Source: Cryptomeria japonica
Lineage: Eukaryota; Streptophyta; Pinopsida; Cupressales; Cupressaceae
NCBI RefSeq assembly: GCF_030272615.1
Contig: NC_081410.1
Coordinates: 190,421,619-190,485,618 of the forward strand
Length of the DNA: 64,000 nucleotides
Reading direction: 5' to 3'
Every line of letters starts with the position of its first letter. Position 1 is the stretch's first letter. Shown in pieces: positions 35,755 to 46,839 of this stretch. The notes under the pieces are model-generated. The model did not search any database. It saw nothing but the letters and a program-made list of their open reading frames with translations, and was not told the DNA's origin. The translations under genes and the position numbers were made by a program.

Positions 35755-36215
35755 TACTACCACATAAAGATATAAAAATAAACATTGATGGTACACCCAA
35801 AGGGAACTCAAGTGAGGTAGTGGTGGGTTTAATTTTTCACAACATATATGATTATGTCAAGTTCTAAGAAATTGGGAAAGAGAACCAATAATGAAGTAAA
35901 TATACAAGCTCTTTTTGTAGGATTAAAAGTAGATTGTGTATCATATTAAAATATTAGAGTTAGAAGGAAACTCTGAGACGATACTACTAGTTGTTCAAAA
36001 TAAATATTGCCCTTAGAAACTAAAAGGGATCCTAGAAGAGATATTAAGATAGATGGATAATTTAATTGATTTTCTATGAGGTAATTATATGGGATCCTAG
36101 AAGAGATATTAAGATAGATGGATAATTTAATTGATTTTCTATGAGGTAATTATATGGAGAATAAAATAAAGTAATTGATTGCATAGCTAGTCAAGGAGTG
36201 CTCCAAAATGATTTA
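35755..36215 (+). pseudogene. LINE RNase H relic
   Basis: The text reads I-K-I-N-I-D-G-T-P-K-G-N-S-S near 35770 (the first catalytic Asp), N-N-E-V-N-I-Q-A-L near 35890 (the Glu), and E-N-K-x-x-D-C-I-A-S-Q-G-V in pieces near 36158-36200. Frameshifts and stops occur between them. A 66-bp tandem duplication disrupts the middle. No other LINE domain is nearby. Confidence 0.65.
36022..36153. repeat. 66-bp perfect tandem duplication
   Basis: GGGATCCTAGAAGAGATATT and the following 46 bases, ending GGTAATTATAT, occur twice back to back inside the RNase H relic. No base difference was seen between copies, so the duplication is recent relative to the decay around it. Confidence 0.85.
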
Positions 36216-36366
36216 TCATTAATAAATTAAAAAAGATTCAAGATTTAGACATCAAATAGGTTTGATTGAGACCAAATGGCTCCAATGTCGAACATATGTG
36301 GCCTAATATACATGATCAACGTTTCATATGAAATCAATTCAATCAAACCTAACATAAAAAAAGTAG

Positions 36367-37803
36367 CGTATGCTCAGATTGTGGTACCAGCAAAAGAGAC
36401 ACAAACAACACACACACACCAATGAAACATTATGTTAGAGGATTCAAATGAAAAAAACACATTAATCAACCAAAAACTCTAAAAGCATCTCATTGTTCTC
36501 TATCTCTGAGGATCCTTCAAATCAAGGTGGCTCTCAGCTTCAAAGAGCACTTGATCTCTAGGATGACTACCTAAAGAACGAGAGATATGTATGATTCTAA
36601 GATCTAAATGGAATGCAACTAAGATATTAGTGATATGCTAAATGGATATGAAACTAGATATGTTACCAAAATGAGAAGACTAGTATGAGATTAAGCTAGC
36701 ATGAGAATGTTATGAAGATGAGATTGATCTAGCATGGAAAAGAAACTAACATGATATACTAAAACATGATGAAATCTATGCTATAATGCAACTAAGATGA
36801 TCTAAAAATGCCAAGAGAGGACAATGGACTCCTTAGTAACTTTCACAAAACAATTTAGCTATAGATTGGATGCAAATGAAGATGGATCATTGATTGAAGA
36901 AATGGGCTCTATTTATAGAGAAAATAGAGAAATGGATGACCAAGATTAAGCAATCTTAACAAGGGCTAGGATTGAAAGTTATCAATCCATGGGAGGAATT
37001 CAATCCAATCTCAAGTTGACAAATGTCACCTTGAGACGGCTTGAGAGTATGCTAAGCAAGAATTAGATGCTAAGTAAGCATTAGGGATAACCTCAAGGGG
37101 TGACATCATTGGATAATGTCATTAACCAGGGAGACATGCTATTACCCAAGAGGTAAACTATTGTGCACTATGGGTAAATGTTTAAGGGACAACCATCATG
37201 GCTAAGGGGTGTGGGTTTGTAAGAGGCATTAAATGCCTTAGAAAAAAATTGGGGCTAATTTGTAAGGCTAGTTAGCTTGTTGAATAAGGTAGAGTCTTCA
37301 ACACATTTTGAAGACTTTCCCCAAATTTGGAGAAGCGACTCCCCGAATTTTAGGGATGGGACATAATTAGGAGACTAGGACATGATTAGGACAGGATTAG
37401 ATGGCTTCTAGAAGAATGATTAGGGGAATGTAGGATTTTGCAAGTGGGCGAGGGAAAATAGGTAATTTTGGTAAATTAAAATGATTTAATTTAGCCAAAA
37501 AGGGGATGCAACTTGCATTTGTAGGATTTTGCAAGTGGGGGGATTTACAAATAAATTTGATCTATTTAAATGCAAAAGAGATTTTAATTAAATGTAGATT
37601 TAATTAAAATGGGAAAGGGGATAAATGGAGATTTTTAATTAAATGTGAATTTAATTAAATGGTTTAGATAGAAGAAGGGGAATATTAATCAGATCTTTAA
37701 TTTGATTAATGGTCAAAATAGAAGAAAAGAGGATATTAATGTAAATTTAATTAATAGGCGAATTAGTTCTTTTAATCTATTGTGAAAGTTTTAGGTGTCT
37801 ACA
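36367..37803 (-). repeat. 3' LTR of the 36.4-45.7 kb element
   Basis: Minus-strand sequence starts TGTAGACACC and ends TGAGCATACG (expected ..ACA). Compared with the partner LTR it lacks about 24 bp near 37263 and carries about 17 bp more near 37650. Scattered substitutions otherwise. The T-rich/A-rich right half (AATTTAATTAAAT blocks) is shared with the solo LTRs. Confidence 0.92.
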
Positions 37804-37817
37804 TTTTGCCCCTCTTT
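37804..37817 (-). promoter_or_regulatory. polypurine tract
   Basis: AAAGAGGGGCAAAA on the minus strand directly abuts the TGTAGACACC start of the 3' LTR. In LTR retrotransposons it primes plus-strand DNA synthesis. Confidence 0.8.
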
Positions 37818-38149
37818 GAAGTGACGTGTGACCACATGTTGCTTTAAAGAAAAACGTTCGATATGTCACCAAATTTTTTGATATGATATTGTTGCCAAAA
37901 TTGTCTGTATGATGCCCCAGATATGAAAAACTAATTTCGATATGAGATGTCGATATGGAACCGATGTCGATATGAAACTGATATGATGATGCCCCATCGA
38001 GAGATTGTTCGTGCTTTAAGGGCATGAATGATCTCTTGAAAGAAGAAGAAAGTTATATGAAAGATAGAATAGTGAATAGATTGATGACATGCATGGGTTT
38101 GATTGGATTGATAAGATTGATCAGATTGATTGGATTGATAGAATTGATA

Positions 38150-38640
38150 AGATTGAGATCAAATCTGGTTTCAGGAATGATACCTCTTATATAAGACAAA
38201 GATGATCAAAGTGTCTGGTTTTAGGAATGATATATCCTGTATAAGATTTGATCCAAATGTCTGGTTTCAGGAAAGATACATCCTATATAAGACATGATAG
38301 AATGGATCAAACGAAATGGATTAATAAGATTGATAGAATCGATGAGATTGATAAGATTGATAAAATTAATAAGATTGAGATCAAGTCTGGTTTTAGGAAT
38401 GACACCTCCTGTATAAGACAAAGATGATCAAAGCGTTTGGTTTCAGGAATGATATATCTAGTATAAGACCTGATCAAAATGTCTGGTTTCAGGAAAGATA
38501 CATCCTATATAAGAAATGATAGAATGGTAGAACGTCTGGTTTCATGAAAGATATATCTTGTATAAGACATGATAGATGAGAGAACGTCTGGTTTCAGGAA
38601 AGATATATCCTGTATAAGACATGATAGATGAGAGTTGGAT
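38150..38640. repeat. interspersed ~50-bp repeat TCTGGTTTCAGGAA..TATAAGAC
   Basis: The phrase TCTGGTTTCAGGAA(A/T)GATA(T/C)ATCCT(G/A)TATAAGAC occurs at about 38163, 38213, 38261, 38387, 38439, 38483, 38535 and 38587, and twice more, shortened, near 39857 and 39897. Read on the element strand, several copies translate as S-Y-T-G-Y-I-F-P-E-T-R-type peptides, so they may be the relic of a coding repeat. Between copies are GATTGATAAGAT-type tracts. Confidence 0.85.
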
Positions 38641-41599
38641 GAATGATGAAGATATGCAAGTGAAGAAAGATTCCATGATGATGCAATAGATATGCATGTG
38701 ATGGATGCAATGATGAATGTGACTAGATGATGATGATGATGATGGTATGGAACTAAATGCCATGATATGATAATGCAACTAACTGCAGATTTTAGGAATG
38801 ATCTAAAAAATGCACTTAAGCACTTAACAATGATATGAAACCTGATATGAAATGCACTCTCGTTCTTGATATTGTCACCATTTTCGATCAAATTAGATAT
38901 GCTTCCTTTTTATCATCATTAAGCCTTTGATATGTTGAAAGTTGATACAAGCATTCTGGTATAATTGAACCATGATGACCCGAGTATAACTTACATGGGT
39001 TTTGATATTGCAAGATAGCATAAGCGTCGAGGTATAATTGAGCCACGATGACCTGAGTGCGGCTTGCGTAAACAGACAAGAGTTAACCTTTGTCCTATAT
39101 AAATTGGAAGTGTCCTCAGTGATATGTCACTAGATCACATTGTAGAACAAATTTGTATAGTAAAAAGGCTTCACTCACAACCAACAAACACAAAAAATAT
39201 CATGCTCCTTCCTTCTCTCGTTTCAAGACATCCTTGAGTCGCTAGGGAGATATGATAAGAAAAAAATCAAAAACAACTATAGATAAACATGCATGCCATC
39301 CAATGTATTTTTGTCGGATAAAACATCTTGCAAATGCCTCGTTGTTTAGTTTTGATTAGTTCATGTTTCTTTGTTTTACCATTGATTGTCGTGATCTTGT
39401 TTTCATCTCGATGTGTTTGTTGTGATCGATTGTCTATTTGAAACCCAAAGGTGATCTGCCCGATTTTTCTCCCCACTGTAGATACTATTTACGATATGGA
39501 ATATGTACATTGACCACCAAGCCATGGCGGGATATCATGATACAGATAACTGTTCAGCTAATCAAGGACAGTAATTATGCTAAGCATGTCCAGGATTGAT
39601 AAGCATTAGTGAAATTGTGAATTCCTAGTGATGGCTCAAATGGGTGGATATGACATATACAAATAGATGGAGGAACCGCTCTATCACAAATAGTGAGCCT
39701 GTTTCTAGGTTTTCAACACTTGCTTTTATTGCACTTTTTGATTTGTTTTTCATTTTTTGAAAGATGAAACATGTACTGCCATCAAACTAGGACAAAATGC
39801 AGTAGTCATATTGATCTAAGCCATTGTTTTGATTTGTTCGATGATTGATAAGAATGTCTGGTTTCAAAGAGTGAGTACCCCGTATAAGACCGATCTATCT
39901 GGTTTCGAGTGTACCTATCCCTGTATAAGACATGTTGATGTTGATATATTTTGAGTGATGAATTGATTAACAAGACATGTGACCAGTTTGACTGCAGACT
40001 TTGAGAGTTTTCCTGTTGTTGATTTGATGAATGGGCCATGCGTTCATGCTTTGATTTTCAATTTTCAATTTTCATTTTTTTAGACATTTCTGATTTTTTT
40101 TTGGTTGAGCTTTTTGGATTAGAAGAAAGATGTATTTGGTTGCCCCAATGTATAGCAAGACAAGAAATATTATGAATGGATGACTGAACCGTGAAGTTAT
40201 CTTATGAGGAGACACGTCAAGAGCTTTGTGAAATCATGTTTTGTCCTTAGTTTTGATCAAGATCGAGGATGGAAAAGGGGATATGGATGGAGATAGGATA
40301 TGGATAGGAGAAACAAGATCATAGATAGTGATAGATGATGGAAGAAATGAATAGTTAGGATAGATGGTATGGATTAGCGTGAAGCAAGATCGTAGATAGC
40401 ACTGGATGAATTTAGATAGGGTAATGGATAGTGGAGTAAGGATAGTGGGAGATGTGGTATGAAGAATAGAGTGGATGAAACTTTGACCCCATTTGCAAAG
40501 AGGTGATATGTAAGATTGTCACAGTATTTAGCACCACTTGAATAAGTGTTCTTGAAATTTTCAAAGATAGAGACCCAACCCACACTTAGAACCTCTAAAA
40601 AATTCAACCGAACATATCTAGCAACTAGGAAATAGACTCAAAAGGGAAGGAAAACCCCAAACTAGATCAAGGTACTTATTCTTTGACTACCCATGTGTGT
40701 GCAATTGGGTTCATTCCAACTCATATGATCATTGTAATCTTTAGAATCCAACGTGGCTAGTTACATGAGTTACCCTGACTTCAAAAGCATCCTGGATAGA
40801 GCCTCGCTGCCAATAAGCGTCCATAGCTTTGACGAGGTTGTCGCTATAATATCACAAATATTGCTCCATTGCTAGCCAGATGTCCATATCACCGATGGAG
40901 TTACTTGCATGTTCCCATAGCCAAGCATTTTGATATTTCATTTCATTGCATTTTCTTGATATTTATTTTCTTGATCATGCTTTTGATCTTTTGAAATTGT
41001 CTTTTTATTTTCTTATTTTGATTGCATTGGCTTGTAAGTAATGAAACTTACATGGGTCTGATAATTACAGTGGTGCCGAAGCAAGATTTTAGATTTTTCA
41101 CTAGCCATGTCTTAGACTAAGAGATCACAATGATTTAGAGCAATTGATTAAGTTTATGAGATATAGTAATCAAAAGATGTCGATACCAGGATACGATAAG
41201 TGGTTCTTTTCTAGATTGAGTGTGTATCCCAACCAAAAGAAAATGTTAAACAGGAACAACCTTGGATTCTGAAGCGTTTCATGAATAGATATCTAGGAAA
41301 ATGACCGAACATGAGATTCGAGCATGGGCAAGCATGTGACAAAATGACACAAATGCCTATTTCACAGATGATGAATTTATGCAAAGGATTGAATGAAAGG
41401 GATGGAAGGATAGAAGAGAGGTGTTGGATAATAGATAGAATGTTTGAATATTTGTGTGAGGATAGATGGAAATGTATTCAAGATGAGTGTTGGTACACAA
41501 CTCGAGAAGTGATAAAGAGATGGAGGAAAATTGAATTTTGGGATACAAGGACCCAAAATAGATAAAGGAAATGATGGAAGAATAATTTTGGAAAGATGT

Positions 41600-42190
41600 T
41601 TAGATAGATGGTTGAAAGAAGTTCAAAGATGTGTGCCTTTGTTGATCTTTCTCATGGATCATTTGAGATAATGGAATGGTGGATGGAGGGAGGTAAGGAC
41701 CCAAGATGGATGGAAGGGATGGATAATTTGACTTTGGAATGAAAGGACCTAAAATGGATTTGGAGGATGAAGAATTTGACTTTGGAATGAAAGGACCTAA
41801 GATGGATTTGGAGGATGAAGAGTTTGACTTTGGAATGAAAGGACCTAAAATGGATTTGGAGGATGAAAGGATTCCTTGATCTTGATATTGACTTGGAGTA
41901 GGATCATGCGAGTTTGTGCTTTTCTCATGATTTTGAATTAGATTAATGAAGGAGATGGAAGGGATATCATGCTCTTGCTTAGGAGGTGGATGTTTAATGG
42001 GACTCTGCTCTTGAGATAAAAGGGGATCACTGTGGATGGAATACCAAAACCTTAGGGGATCATCATAAGATTCTTGATAGGTGGGATCTTGATAAAAAAT
42101 GGGATTAGATTGGAGAGCCATGATATCTTGATCTTGATTTAGGCTAGGACTCATTTCCTTTGAATAAGCTTCTTCTTTTTCAAGTGACAA
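41600..42190 (-). CDS. low-complexity ORF inside the LTR element, unknown
   Basis: An intact 196-codon frame on the element's sense strand, about 2.1 kb from the PBS, where gag would start in an autonomous element. It is rich in Ser, Pro, Gln and Asp. Residues of about 108-155 hold three copies of a 16-residue unit (S-S-S-S-K-S-I-L-G-P-F-I-P-K-S-N) encoded by 48-bp direct repeats at about 41725-41868, and the C-terminus has a fourth degenerate copy (S-L-P-S-I-L-G-P-Y-L-P). No zinc knuckle, protease or RT motif, signal peptide or membrane helix is seen. It may be a degenerate gag or a spurious frame kept open by the repeat. I cannot assign a function. Confidence 0.4.
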   Translation of the reverse strand: MSLEKEEAYSKEMSPSLNQDQDIMALQSNPIFYQDPTYQESYDDPLRFWYSIHSDPLLSQEQSPIKHPPPKQEHDIPSISFINLIQNHEKSTNSHDPTPSQYQDQGILSSSKSILGPFIPKSNSSSSKSILGPFIPKSNSSSSKSILGPFIPKSNYPSLPSILGPYLPPSTIPLSQMIHEKDQQRHTSLNFFQPSI

Positions 42191-44260
42191 GGGATGGTCA
42201 CATGAGTGCTCAAAGTTTCAGTTTGGATGGGTTGATGTTGTTGACTTGATGGATACTTCATTTCAGATAGTCAAGCTTACTAAGTCGAATAGAGGGTTTG
42301 TTCGATAGGACCCTATGACAAAGCATATCAAATGATATGGATAAAGTATCCCAATATGGAAACTTGATTTGATTAACTTGAATACCTAGCTAGGTATTGT
42401 TGTCGTTGAGATAGTTGGATGATAAACTCTTGATCACTTGGTTTGATACTCCCTTAATCTTGTTGGATGAAAGTCTTGCCTAAAGATAGTTGAAAAGTTA
42501 ATAACCACCTCAAAAGGTGCTTTGTTGGATTTGAAAATCTCCCCCACTTATGATTCTTCCTCATTTGATCTAATTTTTGAGTTGATCGATTGATATTTTT
42601 GCAAGATATTTTAACATTTATGACAAAAATACATAACACACATGAAGACAATGGCCATCCTAATGCTAAACATTGAGTGTATGTTCTTTTGAGGATGTTT
42701 TCAAATCCCTGATGTTTTCATTGGTTTGGATCACAATAAATACACATTAGATAAACTCTTTATTCAAAGGTCATTAACAATATCATAGCCCACTAGTATC
42801 GATACTCCATCAACTCAAATAGTCTTGTCACTCCCTAGAGGGTGCCTGTTTTTTTGCCTTTTTCTAGAAATTAACCCAAAGTGAATTGCTTCACAATTAG
42901 GTAGTTATCTTGGGAGATATATGGTGAGTAATCTTGGGGGCAAATTCTTCCCCACCATTGCACTATGATATTGCCAATGTTTGGCAACTGACTCAACTCA
43001 AAGTCTCTATCGCTATGGCTTTTAGTAAAGGCTTTTGTTCTAAGATACCCTTTGAAGTTGCACAAGCACGATTTAGGCCTATAACTCAACAAAGTACCAA
43101 ACAAGATGTAGTCACACAAGCGTGATTGAGACCTCAAGGCCCTAAAAAGTGCTCAATATGAGATAACTCAAATATGTTCCGTTCCCTGAGATTTTCATCT
43201 CAAAAGGCGATTGGATTATAGTAAGTTAGAATACTTGGCTTTAGCCGTACTCACTTGGGTCATTCTCTTCTCACTATCCCCCTCAAGGCATTTGGGAAGG
43301 CAAGCCCTTTAAAGGCTGTAAAATGCTAGAAGTAAAATAAAGCAATGAAAAAAAGGTAGGTTTGGCTTTTTGATCACCCAATTAAGGGGAGAGCATATAC
43401 CTACCACTTAAGACAAAACACTCAAAAGTTCGTTTTATCTTTCAAGTCAATTGTTTGCTAACCTCTAATTGGAGATGTTGCTCCAAACAAGCACAATGTG
43501 GATTGCTCTTTTTAATCTTGCAAGTAAATGTTGATTGTGAATTTTAACCTTTGCAAGAGAGTAGAAAGTTTGTCTTGTTCTTTTTAGAACCCATATTGAA
43601 ATGTGGACTTTAACTTGCAAAAGAAATGTTTGAAGTTTGTTGTAAATTTTATCCTTTCAAGTGTGGTTCTTTTTAATTTCCCAAATGAAAAGATGTGGTT
43701 CTTTTTAGAGCACCAATTGAAGATTGTGAGGATATTTTTACCTTGAAAAGAAAATGAGTTCAATTTTAACCAACTTTTAGGAAAAAAGTTGGAAAAACTA
43801 AAATCAAATCCTAATTTAAGTCCTTCAAACCTGCATCAAATTGTTAAAACCCGCAAGAAGAAAAAGTTAGTGAAATATGAAATCTCTTGGTGGGCTTCCA
43901 CAAGCCTTTTCAAGCCCTGGTTCATATCATATCTTTTGCATCCATCCATCTAAGCCATCGACAAATTCATATAAGAAAACTCCTAAAAAATCCTCTCTGT
44001 TTTTCATATGAGTAAGCAAAAACTCGTACGAGCTTTCCTAATAGACCATATGACAATTCTCACTTGCCCATACGACAAAGGAAACATAATCACACTAAAA
44101 CTAGTAGAATCTGGCACGACAATTCTCAGCTTCCCATACGACAAAATAAACAGAATCGCACTATAACTAACAAAATCTCGTACGAGCTTTCGCGCTAAAA
44201 TGGAACCTGCAATTTCTCACAAAACAAAAACTTGAAAAAATATTAAATTTAGGGAGGTGA

Positions 44261-44278
44261 GCCCCATGGTGGGCACCA
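44261..44278 (-). promoter_or_regulatory. primer-binding site
   Basis: TGGTGCCCACCATGGGGC on the minus strand begins five bases after the 5' LTR end (AATAA spacer). It starts with TGG, complementary to the CCA end of a tRNA, as required to prime minus-strand synthesis. The exact tRNA was not determined. Confidence 0.8.
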
Positions 44279-44283
44279 AATAA

Positions 44284-45729
44284 TGTATGCTCAGATTGTG
44301 GTACCTGCAAAAGAGACACAAACAAACACAAACACACTAATGAAACATTATGTTAGAGGATTCAAATGAACAAAACACATTAATCAACCAAAATCTCTAA
44401 AAGCATCTCATTGTTCTTTATCTCCAAGGATCCTTCAAATCAAGGTGTCTCTTAGCTTCAAAGAGCACTTGATCTCTAGGATGACTACCTAAAGAACGAG
44501 AGATATGTATGATTCTAAGATCTAAATGGAATGCAACTAAGATCTTAGTGATATGCTAAATGGATATGAAACTAGATATGTTACCAAAATGAGAAGATTA
44601 GTATGAGATTAAGCTAGCATGAGAATGCTATGAAGATGAGATTGATCTAGCATGGAAAAGAAACTAGCATGATAGACTAAAACATGATGAAATCTATGCT
44701 ATAATGCAACTAAGATGATCTAAAAATGCTAAGAGAAGACAAAGGAGCTCCTTAGTAACCTGCACAAAACAATTTAGCTATAGATTGGATGCAAATGAAG
44801 ATGGATCATTGATTGAAGAAATGGGCTCTATTTATGGAGAAAATAGAGAAATGGATGGCCAAGATTGAGCAATCTTAACAAGGGCTAGGATTGAAAGTTA
44901 TCAATCCATGGGAGGAATTCAATCCAATCTCAAGTTGACAAATGTCACCTTGAGATGGCTTGAGAGGATGCTAAGAAAGCATTAGATGCTAAGTAAGCAT
45001 TAGGGATAACCTCAAGGGATGACATCATTGGATAATGTCATTAACCAGTGAGGCATGCTATTACCTAAGAGGTAAATTGTTGTGTAACACGGGTAAATGG
45101 TTAAGGGACAACCATCATGGCTAAGGGGCGTGAGTTTGTAAGAGGCATTAAATGCCTTAGAAGACTTTTGGGGCTAATTTGTAAGGCTCTTACAAATTTG
45201 GGGAACTCAACAAGTTAGCTTGTTGAATAAGGTAGAGTCTTCAACACATTTTGAAGACTTTCCCCAAATTTAGAGAAGCGACTCCCCCAATTTTAGGGAT
45301 GGGACATGATTAGGAGAATGGGACATGATTAGGATAGGACTAGAAGGCTTTTAGAAGAATGATTAGGGGAATGTAGGATTTTGCAAGTGGGTGAGGGAAA
45401 ATAGGTAATTTTGGTAAATCAAAATGATTTAATTTAGCCAAAAAGGGGATGCAACTTGCATTTGTAGGATTTTGCAAGTGGGGGGTTTACAAATAAATTT
45501 GATTTATTTAAATGCAAAAGGGATTTTAATTAAATGTAGATTTAATTAAAATGGGAAAGGGGATAAATGGAGATTTTTAATTAAATGACTTAGATATAAG
45601 AAGGGGAATATTAATCAAATCTTTAATTTGATTAATGGTTAAAATAGAAGAAAAGAGGATATTAATGTAGATTTAATTAATAGGCGAATTAGTTCATATA
45701 ATCTGTTGTGCGAGTTTTTGGTGTCTACA
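44284..45729 (-). repeat. 5' LTR of the 36.4-45.7 kb element
   Basis: Minus-strand sequence starts TGTAGACACC and ends TGAGCATACA, with canonical TG..CA ends. It carries about 24 bp (CTTACAAATTTGGGGAACTC...) absent from the other LTR near 45190, possibly a short local duplication of CTTACAAATT text. The promoter and polyadenylation signal should lie here, but I cannot place them with confidence. Confidence 0.92.
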
Positions 45730-46839
45730 AGTAGAATTGGGCATTTCATTGAAACGTGCTTGTGGAGAACCCTTTCACTTGGCACCCACTTAACAACTCA
45801 TGAACTACTCAACCATCGGGAAAGGTAGGGAACACCTTTCAAGTATTTTACCTTCACCTTGTTTCAAGTATTTAATTATCATTGATAATTAAATGATAGG
45901 TACTTGTTCTTTCTTAAATTATAGATCAAACAAGTACATATCATTTTTCCTAATAATAAATGCAATCATTATGGACATAAATTTAATTATCAATGGGGAG
46001 AGAGAAACTAAAGAAATTATAAAATTTTAACGCAATACTCTCAAACTCATCATTAAATGTATCACCTTAATGAGACTTGGTAGACTTGGATCCAAACTTA
46101 ACATATCATTCATGTGTGAGAATTATTCAAATAATAAATAATGTGTTAATGTGTGTATATTAGTCATGACTTAAGGCTCACGAATGAAGAAATAGTGTTC
46201 AACCTTTAGGGATTAAGGTATAGTTTAAGTTTCAATTTAACATTTATAATTCAAAATTTATGATTTCTTCTTTAAAATCATTGTTCGAGGTTTAGCTTTC
46301 TCAATCTTAGATTTAACATTTAACATATAATATATTTGAAATTCAACTTTTAGGTTTCATCTTTTAATAATTAAGTCATAAGGTTAAACCTTTAAGGGTA
46401 AAGGTATAGAGTAGAGGTTTCAAGGTTTTCAATTTTAAGTTTTTGCTTGAAGATTTAACATTCTTAATTTAGTATTTATAGTATAGTGTTTAAATCTATT
46501 GTTCAAGATTTATGTCCCATAAACCTAGGCTTAGCATTCAACATATAATGCCTAATTTTTTTAATTTAGGACCCAACATTCACTATTTATCAAGTCATAA
46601 GGTTCAATATTTAGAGGTTAGGTTTTAGAGTTTAATGTATATATTTGAGGTTTAAATATTTGGGTCTATAGTTAGATCATTGTTTTTATAGACATAGCAT
46701 AAGACAAAGCATAGTCATAGAAGATAATATAATCCATCACAACCTAACTAATGTTTCTTTGATTTTCAAATATGTATATTATATTTCTTGCATTAATGAT
46801 TATAATAGGATATGGGTATATTTCCTTAAAATCAAACTA

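Larger units (their letters stand above)
36367..45729 (-). mobile_element. complete LTR retrotransposon, apparently non-autonomous
   Basis: The flanking 5-bp duplication AGTAG is at 36362-36366 and 45730-45734. Two LTRs of about 1.44 kb are nearly colinear. The orientation is fixed as minus: next to the right LTR lies a primer-binding site reading TGGTGCCCACCATGGGGC on the minus strand, and next to the left LTR a polypurine tract AAAGAGGGGCAAAA. The 6.5 kb interior contains one low-complexity ORF, internal repeats and no gag knuckle, protease, RT or integrase that I can recognise. That layout matches large retrotransposon derivatives mobilised in trans by a gypsy- or copia-type partner. The terminal LTR base at 36367 is C where T is expected. 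Confidence 0.92.

Noticed and set aside
38505-38891. Minus-strand frames with S-Y-T-G-Y-I-F-P-E-T-R repeats as a real gene
   Set aside because: The frame is broken between units and the sequence is better described as an internal repeat of the LTR element.
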